64,000 nucleotides of DNA from positions 372,001 through 436,000 of the forward strand of contig JADJWD010000004.1 of NCBI GenBank assembly GCA_016716535.1, in the 5' to 3' direction. The translations under genes and the position numbers were made by a program. Below, piece by piece: positions 1 through 7,769 of the stretch; position 1 is the stretch's first letter; each line of letters opens with the position of its first letter. The notes below the pieces were generated by a model, which saw only the letters and a program-made list of their open reading frames with translations, had not been told where the DNA came from and did not search any database. This DNA comes from Betaproteobacteria bacterium (lineage in GTDB: Bacteria > Pseudomonadota > Gammaproteobacteria > Burkholderiales > Burkholderiaceae_C).

Positions 1-440
1 GGGACGTGCTTGTGGCTGCCGTCGTACACCCTGAACGGCAGCGCGAGCGCCGCGATCGCCGCGAGCACGCCGATGAAGACGACCTTCGCCGCGGCCGGCA
101 CCGGCTCGTTCAGCGAACCGAGCAGGCTGACGCCGAGCGCGAGGTAGAACGCGCCGAGGCCGCCCGAGACGACCCACTCCCACGGCCCCGGCAGCCGCCG
201 CTGGCGCGGGAAGACGAGGAAACACAGTCCCAGCACCACCGACAGGTGGATGGCACGGTGCGCGATCTCGTTGTGCAGGCCGAAGCCGGCGGTGTAGTAG
301 TGCCAGCCCGACAGCGCCACCGCGATGACGGTGACGATGCCGGCCGACAGGCCGACCAGGCGGCGGAAGTTCGACTCGGGGTCGAACTGCTCGATCAGGC
401 GGTCGACTTCGTCCTGCGCGTCCTGCTTCGGGTCGCTCAT
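1..440 (-). CDS. TRAP transporter fused permease, N-terminal part (cut by window edge)
   Basis: An open frame runs from an ATG at 440 off the left edge, showing about 146 residues. It starts with a short acidic cytoplasmic stretch (SDPKQDAQDEVDRLIEQFD) followed by four hydrophobic segments separated by short loops. This is the layout of the small-subunit half of the 4TM/12TM fused permeases of TAXI-type TRAP carriers, which use an ion gradient to import organic acids. The call rests heavily on the next two genes, DUF1850 and a TAXI receptor, which are its usual partners in one operon. The large 12-TM half is outside the window. Confidence 0.72.
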   Translation of the reverse strand, partial: MSDPKQDAQDEVDRLIEQFDPESNFRRLVGLSAGIVTVIAVALSGWHYYTAGFGLHNEIAHRAIHLSVVLGLCFLVFPRQRRLPGPWEWVVSGGLGAFYLALGVSLLGSLNEPVPAAAKVVFIGVLAAIAALALPFRVYDGSHKHV

Positions 441-471
441 GCGCGGTTCATGTTCCGTGGCGTACCGCTGC

Positions 472-972
472 TCAACAGCCTTGCAGGCGCAGTTCGAGCG
501 ACTGCGTCGTCAGCTGGCCGAGCAGCCAGGTGCGGCCGTCGTCCAGCGTCAGGCGCATGCGCTGCGCGAGCAGCGGGCGCACGACCAGCGGGTGCACGGC
601 ACGCGCCAGGTGCAGCCGCCATCCCTCGGGCGTGCGCTCCAGCCGCTCGCCGGCCGCCGCGGCATGCGGCAGGCCGTAGCCCTCGCCCTCGAAGCGCTCT
701 TCGACCAGCACCCAGGTGCCGGCACGCCACTGGTAGCGGTCTTCGACCGGCGTGGCGAGCACCGAGTGCACGAAGCTGACGCGCAGTTCCGGCGCCGCGT
801 GGCCCGATGTGACGGGCAACGCGGCGCGCAGCACCTCGCGGCCGCTGCGGTGTTCGCTGGCCAGCAACTCGCAGGCCGTGGCGCTGCCGGCGGCGCCGAG
901 GCAGGCCGCGGCGGCGACGAAGGCTGCAACGAAGGCCGCGCCGCCGTTGCCGCGGCGCTGCGCTTCGATCAC
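472..972 (-). CDS. DUF1850 domain protein of the TAXI-TRAP operon
   Basis: 166 residues from a GTG that overlaps the stop of the upstream receptor gene as GTGA, so the two are translationally coupled. An N-terminal hydrophobic stretch (about residues 12-30) looks like a signal peptide or lipoprotein-like anchor. The body contains the FVHSV and DRYQW segments and a C-terminal beta-rich part ending in LTTQSLELRLQGC, as in DUF1850 proteins that sit between TAXI receptors and fused TRAP permeases. Its biochemical role is unknown; placement suggests an accessory factor for the transporter. The permease start follows 31 bases later. Confidence 0.72.
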   Translation of the reverse strand: MIEAQRRGNGGAAFVAAFVAAAACLGAAGSATACELLASEHRSGREVLRAALPVTSGHAAPELRVSFVHSVLATPVEDRYQWRAGTWVLVEERFEGEGYGLPHAAAAGERLERTPEGWRLHLARAVHPLVVRPLLAQRMRLTLDDGRTWLLGQLTTQSLELRLQGC

Positions 973-1955
973 TTCAACACGCCCTTCTCGCGGTAGTAGC
1001 GCGCCGCGCCCGGGTGCAGCGGCGCGGTGCCGACGGCCATCGCCGTGCCGAGCGTGATGTTCTTTCCCTGCACGTGCACCTGGCCCATGATGGCCGTGTT
1101 CTCGTACAACGCCTTCGTCACCTCGTAGGCCACGGGCTCGGGCAGCGCCTCGTGCGTGGCCCACACGGCCATCACGGCCAGCGTCTGCACCGCCGCCGTC
1201 TGGCCCTTGTAGGTGTTGGCCGGCAGCGGCACGCTGGCGTAGAAGGGCTGCTGCCGGCGCAGCTCGTCGATCTCCGGGCCGGCGAGCGGGATCACCTTCA
1301 GCGCGTGGCTCTGCGCGAAGTCGGTGACGGCGGCGGTCGGCACGCCGGCGGTGATCAGCGTCGCGTGCAGGTTGCCGTCCTTGATCTTGTCGACCGCCTG
1401 CGTGAACGAGCTCGAGTCCTCCTTCACGTCGCTGCGGCCCATGCCGTGCACGCGCAAGAGGTCGGTCAGCAGTTGGTACTGGCCCGAGCCCGGCGCGCCG
1501 GAGCTGATGCTCTTGCCCTTCAGGTCGCGCACGCCGTTGATGCCCGAGTCGGCGCGGGTGATGAGCTGCACCGTCTCGGGGTACAGCGCACCCAGGGCGC
1601 GCAGGTTCTTCAGCGCCTGGCCGTTGAACTGGCCGGTGCCGTTGTAGGCGGCATCGAGAATGTCGGCGGCGACGAAGGCCGACTCGATCTCCTTGTTGCC
1701 GAGCAGGCGCGCGTTGCCCACCGAGGCACCGGCCGCTTCAGCCGTGGCACTGAGCTTCTGCCCGCCGACCGCGGCCTTGTTGCTGATGAGCTGCGCCAGC
1801 ATGCCGCCCAGCGGGTAGTACGTGCCGCCGGTGCCGCCGGTGGCGATGCCGAAGAAGAGCCGCTGCTGCTGCGCGGTGGCCACGGTGGTGAGCAAGGCCA
1901 GCGTGCCGGCAGCGAAGAGGGCAGCAAGCGAGGTGATGGTGCGGCGCGAGGGCAT
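969..1955 (-). CDS. TAXI-family TRAP transporter solute receptor
   Basis: 328 residues from the ATG at 1955, chosen over an upstream ATG because it begins directly with a signal peptide (MPSRRTITSLAALFAAGTL) and has GAAAGGA a few bases upstream. The mature start FFGIATGGTGGTYYPLGG is the hallmark of TAXI periplasmic receptors, which bind a small organic anion or amino acid and deliver it to the fused permease. Later landmarks are DLKGKSISSGAPGSG and the conserved TALYENTA-type C-terminal region. It heads the operon with DUF1850 and the permease. The ligand cannot be read from sequence. Confidence 0.9.
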   Translation of the reverse strand: MPSRRTITSLAALFAAGTLALLTTVATAQQQRLFFGIATGGTGGTYYPLGGMLAQLISNKAAVGGQKLSATAEAAGASVGNARLLGNKEIESAFVAADILDAAYNGTGQFNGQALKNLRALGALYPETVQLITRADSGINGVRDLKGKSISSGAPGSGQYQLLTDLLRVHGMGRSDVKEDSSSFTQAVDKIKDGNLHATLITAGVPTAAVTDFAQSHALKVIPLAGPEIDELRRQQPFYASVPLPANTYKGQTAAVQTLAVMAVWATHEALPEPVAYEVTKALYENTAIMGQVHVQGKNITLGTAMAVGTAPLHPGAARYYREKGVLK

Positions 1956-2074
1956 CGGGTCGGTCCTTTCGTTCGTCTCGTTCTGGTTCGAGCAAGGAGG
2001 TGGCAAGGATGCCCAAGCCGGCGCCGCCTGCCCCTCCTGATTTGCCCTTGGCGCCGCGCCGTTATGCTGGCCCG

Positions 2075-3268
2075 ATGCAAACCTTCGGCCACCCCGACGT
2101 CATCGTCGTTGGCGCCGGTGTCATCGGCTGCTCGGTGGCCTGGCACCTCGCCACGCTCGGCGCGCGCCACGTCCTCGTGCTCGACCGCGGCCAGGTCGGC
2201 AACGGCACCAGCGCGATGAGCAGCGGCATCCTGCGCACACACTACTCGGTGCCCGAGAACGTGGAGCTGGCGCGGCGCAGCTGGCGCTACTTCGAGCGCT
2301 TCGCCGAGGAACTCGGCGACGACGAGGCGAGCGCCGGCCTCGTGAAGTGCGGCTACCTGATCGCCGCACCGGCCGGTGACAAGCTGGAGCCGCTGCGCGA
2401 GGCGCTCGCGGCGCAGACGGCGCGCGGCATCACCGTGCAACTGCTCGACGCGCAAGAGGCCGAGGAGAAGCTGCCGATCGCCCGCTTCGACGACGCGGCG
2501 TTGATCGGCTACGAGCCCGAGGCGGGCTTTGCCGATGCGACGCTCACGGCGACGAGCTTCGCACGCGCGGCGCGGCGACTCGGCGTGCGGTTCCGCGAAG
2601 GTGTCGCCGTCACCGGCCTCGCCGTCGAGGGCGGCCGCGTCGTCGGTGTCCACACGGCCGAGGGGCGCATCGACGCCGCCGTCGTCGTCAGCGCGCAGAA
2701 CATCTGGGCGGGCGAACTCGCCACGTGGGCCGGCCTCACCGTGCCGCTGGTCGCCGAGCGGCACCGCGTGCTGGCGCTCGCGGGCCCCGTGCCCTACACG
2801 CGCGAGATGCCGGTGTTCAAGGACCTCGGCTCACCGGGCATGCTGTACGGCCGCAGCTATGGCGGCACGCAGATGCTGGTGAGCGAAGGCACGGCCGGCG
2901 AAGTGCTCGCGAGCCCCGACACGACACAGGGCGAGGTGTCGATGGACCTCGTCGCCGAGATCGGCGCGCAGGTGGCGGCGCGTTTCCCGGGCTGGGACGA
3001 GGCGGCGCTGGCGTCGTCGTGGACCGGCGTCTACGACGTGACGCCCGACTGGAACCCGGTGCTCGGGCCCGTGCCCGGCCTCGCCGGCCTCGTCGTCGGC
3101 TTCGGCTTCAGCGGCCACGGCTTCAAGCTCTCACCGGCCGTCGGGCGTGTGCTCGCGCAGGCGGCGCTCGGCCTGCCGACCGACGTGCCGCTGGCGCCGT
3201 ACGCGTTCGAGCGTTTTGCGCAGGGGCGGCTGTTGAGCGGGCGATATGGGGCGGGCGCGGTGTCGTGA
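2075..3268 (+). CDS. FAD-dependent oxidoreductase, DAO / sarcosine oxidase beta type
   Basis: 397 residues. The FAD-binding Rossmann motif GAGVIG lies at residues 13-18, with the ribose-binding acid D37 (VLVLDRG) following it, and a C-terminal GFGFSGHGFKLSP segment closes the FAD site, as in D-amino-acid, glycine and sarcosine oxidase family enzymes. It probably oxidises a secondary or D-amino acid. It is divergent from the TAXI receptor with 119 bases between the starts, so the transporter may supply its substrate; that is inference. The ATG at 2075 is preferred over upstream in-frame ATGs because family members begin just before the Rossmann strand. Confidence 0.85.
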   Translation: MQTFGHPDVIVVGAGVIGCSVAWHLATLGARHVLVLDRGQVGNGTSAMSSGILRTHYSVPENVELARRSWRYFERFAEELGDDEASAGLVKCGYLIAAPAGDKLEPLREALAAQTARGITVQLLDAQEAEEKLPIARFDDAALIGYEPEAGFADATLTATSFARAARRLGVRFREGVAVTGLAVEGGRVVGVHTAEGRIDAAVVVSAQNIWAGELATWAGLTVPLVAERHRVLALAGPVPYTREMPVFKDLGSPGMLYGRSYGGTQMLVSEGTAGEVLASPDTTQGEVSMDLVAEIGAQVAARFPGWDEAALASSWTGVYDVTPDWNPVLGPVPGLAGLVVGFGFSGHGFKLSPAVGRVLAQAALGLPTDVPLAPYAFERFAQGRLLSGRYGAGAVS

Positions 3269-4054
3269 TCACTCGCCGAGCCGGCGCCTGAACACCAGCC
3301 GGTCCGGCTCGCTCGCGCCGCGATCGATCGTATAGCCGCCGCCGGCAAAGCCCTCCAGCGCCTGCGGCGTCTTCGCGCGCTTCTCGATCGCGTGCCGCGC
3401 CATCATGCCGCGCGCCTGCTTCGCGAAGAAGCTGATGATCTTGTAGCCGCCGCCCTTCCAGTCCTCGAACACACATTCGACGACGCGGGCGCGCAGCGCA
3501 CGGCGCAACGCGGCGCGCGCGTATTCGATCGACGCGAGGTTGACGACGACCGGCGCCGCCTCATCCTGCTGCCGCGCGTTCAGCACCTCGGCGATCGTGT
3601 CGCTCCAGTAGGCGTAGAGGTCCTTCTTGCGCTTCACCGCGAGCGCGGTGCCCATCTCGAGCCGGTACGGCTGCAGCCGGTCCAGCGGCCGCAGCACGCC
3701 GTACAGGCCCGAGAGGATGACGAGGTGCTCCTGCGCCCAGGTCCAGTCGGCGGCCTTCAGCGTGTGCGCTTGCAGGCCCTCGTAGACGTCGCCGGCGAAG
3801 GCCCATGCGGCGGGGCGGCTGTTCTCTCGCGTCGCCTCGGGCGACCAGGCCGCATAACGCTGCACGTTCAGCTCGGCGAGCTTGGGCGACAGGTCCATCA
3901 GCGCCGCCACCTGCGCCGGCTTCTTCTTTCGCAGCACGTCGATCAGCTCGGCGGCGCGCTCGGCGAACTGCGGCTCGGTGGCGCGCGCGGCCAGCCACGC
4001 CGGCACTGGCGTGTCGAAGTCGAGCGTCTTGGCAGGAGAGATCAGCAGCAGCAT
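3269..4054 (-). CDS. yaaA: Peroxide stress protein YaaA (DUF328/UPF0246)
   Basis: 261 residues, normal for the family. It starts with LLLISPAKTLDF and contains the conserved LYGVLRPLDRLQPYRLEMGT block and the C-terminal FFAKQARGMMAR segment. YaaA limits intracellular free iron and oxidative DNA damage during hydrogen peroxide stress in E. coli and is cytoplasmic. No Shine-Dalgarno is visible: only 13 bases separate the ATG from a run of 18 C (transcript sense), which itself abuts the stop of the upstream ypfH-like gene. The stop is one base from the convergent oxidoreductase. Confidence 0.93.
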   Translation of the reverse strand: MLLLISPAKTLDFDTPVPAWLAARATEPQFAERAAELIDVLRKKKPAQVAALMDLSPKLAELNVQRYAAWSPEATRENSRPAAWAFAGDVYEGLQAHTLKAADWTWAQEHLVILSGLYGVLRPLDRLQPYRLEMGTALAVKRKKDLYAYWSDTIAEVLNARQQDEAAPVVVNLASIEYARAALRRALRARVVECVFEDWKGGGYKIISFFAKQARGMMARHAIEKRAKTPQALEGFAGGGYTIDRGASEPDRLVFRRRLGE

Positions 4055-4067
4055 CGGGTGGTTCGGC

Positions 4068-4085
4068 GGGGGGGGGGGGGGGGGG
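4068..4085. repeat. 18-base G homopolymer between ypfH-like and yaaA genes
   Basis: Eighteen consecutive G on the plus strand, that is C18 in the transcript. It lies exactly between the TGA of the esterase gene (4086-4088) and the start region of yaaA (ATG at 4054). Runs of this length are unstable by slipped-strand mispairing. Because the run fills the place where a ribosome-binding site would be expected, length changes could alter yaaA expression. It may also be a sequencing or assembly artefact. Confidence 0.95.
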
Positions 4086-4835
4086 TCACTGCATCAGCGC
4101 GCCCGGCACCGGCACCGCGCCGAGCGCGGCGCGCCAGGTGCGCAGCGGGATGTGGTGCGTCAGGCGGTGCAGCGCGCAGTCGATGAGCGCCGGATGCAGC
4201 TCGTGGCCGACGCCTTCGGCAACGTCGAGCGTGGCGTCGCCGTCGTGCTCGCCGAACCACTGCAGCGCCCGGCGCGCATGCTCGGCCGGGAAGACGGCGT
4301 CGGCGCCGCCATGAAAGAGGTGCACCGTCGTCTGCTGCGGCGCGCGGCCGGCCGGCCCGGGCAGCACGAGGCTGCCGCCGAACGCGAGCACGCGGCCGGC
4401 GAGGCCGTCGTCGCGCAGCGCCGCGGCCAGCGCCAGCACGGCGCCCTGCGAGAAGCCGCCGAGCGCGGTGGCCGCCGGCGCGACGCCCAGCCGCTGCTGC
4501 TGCGCGCGCACCCAGGCCAGCAGCGGCGGCAGGCAGGCGGCGACGCGGTCGGGCCAGTTCGCTTCGCTGAGGTCCTTGATCGAGTACCACATGCGGCCGA
4601 GGTCGCGCCCGGGTTCGTCGCCGGGGTCGCCGCCGCCCGCGCCGGCGCTGCTGCGCACGAACGCGAGCGGCGAATCCGGCGCCAGCACCGCCGCCTGCGG
4701 GAAGGCGTCGCGCAGCGCCCGGGCCAGCGGCGCCATCGCGCGGCCGTCGTGGCGCCAGCCGTGCAGCAGCAGGATCAACTGCTCGGGCCGGCCCTCGGCC
4801 GGCAGCCACTCGATCGGCAACTCCATGCGGCGCAT
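4086..4835 (-). CDS. ypfH: YpfH-like esterase (phospholipase/carboxylesterase family)
   Basis: 249 residues, alpha/beta-hydrolase fold. The oxyanion strand LILLLHGW is at 20-27, the nucleophile elbow GFSQG at 127-131 (Ser129), the acid lies in FHGGADAVFP, and the catalytic His is in GVGHELHP. The middle block RMWYSIKDLSEANWPDRV matches the RQWFSVQGITEDNR-type region of E. coli YpfH, which supports this subfamily over general carboxylesterases. It is a soluble cytosolic esterase acting on short acyl esters; the natural substrate is unknown. It is probably co-transcribed with yaaA, whose start lies 31 bases downstream across the homopolymer. M4 is an alternative start. Confidence 0.82.
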   Translation of the reverse strand: MRRMELPIEWLPAEGRPEQLILLLHGWRHDGRAMAPLARALRDAFPQAAVLAPDSPLAFVRSSAGAGGGDPGDEPGRDLGRMWYSIKDLSEANWPDRVAACLPPLLAWVRAQQQRLGVAPAATALGGFSQGAVLALAAALRDDGLAGRVLAFGGSLVLPGPAGRAPQQTTVHLFHGGADAVFPAEHARRALQWFGEHDGDATLDVAEGVGHELHPALIDCALHRLTHHIPLRTWRAALGAVPVPGALMQ

Positions 4836-4897
4836 TGTCGCCGCGCGTCGGCGGCGGCCGCGGGCCGCGCGGGCGCGCCGGCTACGATCGCGCCATC

Positions 4898-5938
4898 ATG
4901 AAACGCCGCCAGTTCACCCTCTCCGCCGCCGCCTCCGCCGCCACCCTCGGTGCCGGCCTCGCATCGTCGCCGCGTCCGGCGCACGCCCAGACCGCCTGGC
5001 CGGCGCGGCCGATCCGGCTCGTCATCCCCTTCCCCGCCGGCGGCGCCACCGACATCATCGGCCGCCTGCTCGGGCAGAAGCTCGCCGCGGCGCTGGGCCA
5101 GCAGGTGGTCGTCGACAACAAGCCCGGCGCCGGCGGCTCGCTCGGCGCCGACATCGTCGCGAAGGCGGCGCCCGACGGCTACACGATCGGCCTGTCGACG
5201 AGCAGCACGCACTCGATCGGCCCGGCGCTGAACCCGAAGCTGCCGTACGACGCGTTCCGCGACTTCGCGCCGATCGCGCACGTGGCCACCGCGCCGAGCG
5301 TGCTGGTGGTCGGCCGCGACTTCCCCGCGAAGACGGCGCAGGAACTCATTGCGCTCTTGAAGAAGAACCCGGGCAAGTACAACTTCGGCTCCAGCGGCAT
5401 CGGCACCTATCCGCACCTGGCCGCCGAGATGTTCAAGTGGCGCGCCGGCGGCCTGTTCGTCGTGCACATCCCTTACCGCGGCACCGGGCTCGTCATCACC
5501 GACCTCGTCGCCGGGCAGATCGCCTTCCTGATGGACAGCATCATCTCGGCGCAGCCGCACATCAAGGACGGCAAGGTGCGCGCGCTCGCCGTCAGCGGCG
5601 CCAAGCGCTCGGGCTCGCTGCCGCAGGTGCCCACGTTCGCCGAGGTGGGCGTGCCGAACATGGAGCTGTCGAACTGGTTCGGCTTCTTCGCACCGCCGGG
5701 CACGCCGACCGACATCGTGCAGCGGCTGAACCGCGAGCTGAATGCGATCGTGCGCGCGCCCGAGGTCGTCGAGCGGCTCGCCTTCGTCGGCGCCGAGCCG
5801 GGCGGCGGAACGGTGGAGCAGTTCGCGAAGCTCTACCGCGACGAGCACGGGCTGGAAGGCGCTGATCCAGCGCGCGAACATCAAGGCGGATTGACTCAGC
5901 CCTTCTTCAGGTACGTCTCCGCCAGCTTCACCCAGTAG
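4898..5938 (+). CDS. Bug-family tripartite tricarboxylate receptor, C-terminus frameshifted
   Basis: Signal peptide with a twin-arginine-like start (MKRRQFTLSAAA) and an AHAQ cleavage site, then the Bug landmarks WPARPIRLVIPFPAGGATD, VVDNKPGAGGSLGAD and a DGYTIG block. These periplasmic receptors capture carboxylates or related ligands. As read, the frame runs to 5938 and overlaps the convergent M20 gene. However, removing one G from the GGG at 5849-5851 restores the family's usual end, WKALIQRANIKAD with a TGA at 5892-5894, just clear of the M20 stop at 5896. The normal product would be about 331 residues. The 1-base excess is either a sequencing error or a recent mutation. Confidence 0.88.
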   Translation: MKRRQFTLSAAASAATLGAGLASSPRPAHAQTAWPARPIRLVIPFPAGGATDIIGRLLGQKLAAALGQQVVVDNKPGAGGSLGADIVAKAAPDGYTIGLSTSSTHSIGPALNPKLPYDAFRDFAPIAHVATAPSVLVVGRDFPAKTAQELIALLKKNPGKYNFGSSGIGTYPHLAAEMFKWRAGGLFVVHIPYRGTGLVITDLVAGQIAFLMDSIISAQPHIKDGKVRALAVSGAKRSGSLPQVPTFAEVGVPNMELSNWFGFFAPPGTPTDIVQRLNRELNAIVRAPEVVERLAFVGAEPGGGTVEQFAKLYRDEHGLEGADPAREHQGGLTQPFFRYVSASFTQ

Positions 5939-7104
5939 CTCGCGCCGGTCGACAGCGCCCGGTCGTTGAAGTCGTAGCCGGGGTTGTGCACCATGCAGCC
6001 GCCCTCGCTGCCTTCGCCGTTGCCGATGAAGACGTAGCAGCCGGGCACCCGCTCGAGGAAGAAGCTGAAGTCCTCGCTGCCGGTCACCGGCTCGGTCTCG
6101 AGCAGGCCCTCGGCGCCGAGCCAGTCGGCGAGCACCTGGCGGCAGAACTCGGTTTCCTTCGGGTGGTTATAGAGCATCGGGTAGCGGCGGTCGTACTTCA
6201 CCTCGGCCGAGCAGCCGAACACCGCCGCCTGCTGCTCGGCGATCTCGGTGATGCGCTTCTCGAGCAGGTCGCGCACCTCGGGCTTGAAGGCACGAATGGT
6301 CAGGCGCAGCTCGGCCTCGCCGGGGATGACGTTGGGCGCGTCGCCGGCGAGGAACGCCCCGACGGTGACGATGCCCATCTGCAGCGGCGGCACGTTGCGT
6401 GAGACGACGGTCTGCAGCGCCATCACGATGGCCGACGCGGCGACGACGCTGTCGGTGGCGTGATGCGGCATCGCACCGTGGCCGCCGGTGCCGCGCACCT
6501 TGATGAAGGCCGAATCGGAACTCGCAAGCGCGTAGCCCGGCACCGCCGCGAACTTGCCCACCGGCTTGCCCGGCATGTTGTGCATGCCGAACATCGCCTC
6601 GCACGGGAAGAGGTCGAGGAAGCCGTCGTCGAGCATCTTCTTCGCGCCGCCCTGCCCCTCTTCGGCGGGCTGGAAGACGACGTGCAGGATGCCGTCGAAG
6701 TTCTGCGTCGCCGCGAGATGGCGCGCCGCGGCCAGCAGCATCGCCGTGTGGCCGTCGTGGCCGCAGGCGTGCATCTTGCCGAGCACCTGGCTCGCCCAGG
6801 GCTTGCCGCTCGTCTCCTTGATCGGCAGCGCGTCCATGTCGGCACGCAGGCCGATGCGGCGCGTGCTCGTGCCCGCCTTCAGCGTGCCGACGACGCCGGT
6901 GACACCCAGGCCGCGATGCACTTCGTAGCCCCAGCGCCCCAGCGACTCGGCGACGAGGTCGGCGGTGGCGTTCTCCTCGTAGGCGAGTTCGGGGTTCTGG
7001 TGGATGCGGTGGCGGATGGCCACCATCTCCGCCTCGTGGGCGCGGATCTCGTCGAGGGCGGGCGGCAGGCCGGCGAGGGCCGCGGTCGGAAGCGGAGCGT
7101 TCAT
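5896..7104 (-). CDS. M20-family amidohydrolase (hippurate hydrolase/IAA-amino-acid hydrolase type)
   Basis: 402 residues from the ATG at 7104 (MNAPLPTAALAGLPPALDE), chosen because the upstream extension is low-complexity Arg-rich sequence unlike the family. Metal-binding and catalytic motifs are in the usual order: LRADMDALPI, HACGHDGHTAMLL and the PAEEGQGG glutamates, then a peptidase dimerisation region starting about IKVRGTGGHGAMPHH, and a C-terminal TGSEDFSFF. It is expected to cleave N-acyl or amide-linked amino acids in the cytosol with two metal ions. It is convergent with the Bug receptor gene, so a shared metabolic role is possible but unproven. Confidence 0.9.
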   Translation of the reverse strand: MNAPLPTAALAGLPPALDEIRAHEAEMVAIRHRIHQNPELAYEENATADLVAESLGRWGYEVHRGLGVTGVVGTLKAGTSTRRIGLRADMDALPIKETSGKPWASQVLGKMHACGHDGHTAMLLAAARHLAATQNFDGILHVVFQPAEEGQGGAKKMLDDGFLDLFPCEAMFGMHNMPGKPVGKFAAVPGYALASSDSAFIKVRGTGGHGAMPHHATDSVVAASAIVMALQTVVSRNVPPLQMGIVTVGAFLAGDAPNVIPGEAELRLTIRAFKPEVRDLLEKRITEIAEQQAAVFGCSAEVKYDRRYPMLYNHPKETEFCRQVLADWLGAEGLLETEPVTGSEDFSFFLERVPGCYVFIGNGEGSEGGCMVHNPGYDFNDRALSTGASYWVKLAETYLKKG

Positions 7105-7326
7105 GGGTGGGGCGTGGGCGAGTAGGTGGAAGAGCCATTCTGCATGCCGCACGCCATCGCGGCACCCAGGGCTTCGCCGACGCCATCGCCGGCCCACCGA
7201 CCGCGCCAATCACTGACAGCCCGCTGGCAAGGCCGCTACCTAGACTGCGCCGCAGGAGTCGGGCGAGGGCTTGCGATGCGCGCCGGCCCGCCGGCCCCCG
7301 TGAACGTCAATGCAAGGAGTGATGCC

Positions 7327-7701
7327 ATGTTCGACCACGTCGGCCTTCGGGTGCGCGACCTCGCGCAGAGCACGCGGTTCTTCCAGCAGGTGCTGGCACC
7401 GCTCGGCCTCGGGCTGCAGTCCGAGGGCAGCGGTTACGCCGGCTTCGGCCCCAAGGGCGCGCCGGCGCTGTGGCTGCACGGGCACGCGCCGCCCGCCGGC
7501 GCCGTGGGCGTGGGCACGCACCTGGCCTTCGTCGCCCCCACTCGCGAGGCGGTGGACCGCTTCCACGCCGCCGGGCTGGCCGCCGGGGCGCGCGACAACG
7601 GTGCGCCCGGCCTCAGGCGCGACTACGGCGAGAGCTACTACGCGGCCTTCCTGGTGGACGGCGAAGGCAACAACGTCGAGGCCGTCTGCATGAAGGCCTG
7701 A
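7327..7701 (+). CDS. VOC (glyoxalase/bleomycin resistance) family protein
   Basis: 124 residues with a clear AAGGAG upstream of the ATG at 7327. It opens with FDHVGLRVRDLAQSTRFF, the first beta-alpha-beta unit of a vicinal-oxygen-chelate fold, and repeats the pattern with THLAFVAPTREAVDRFHAAG in the second half, ending DGEGNNVEAVC with the metal-ligand Glu. It is a small cytosolic metalloenzyme or binding protein of unknown substrate. It is isolated: the previous gene is divergent and the next is convergent. Confidence 0.85.
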   Translation: MFDHVGLRVRDLAQSTRFFQQVLAPLGLGLQSEGSGYAGFGPKGAPALWLHGHAPPAGAVGVGTHLAFVAPTREAVDRFHAAGLAAGARDNGAPGLRRDYGESYYAAFLVDGEGNNVEAVCMKA

Positions 7702-7769
7702 CCGCGGCTCGGGCGGCTCGGGCAGCGCGTGAGTTCGGCCGATCCAGCGGACCAGGCGACTCGGGCAGC

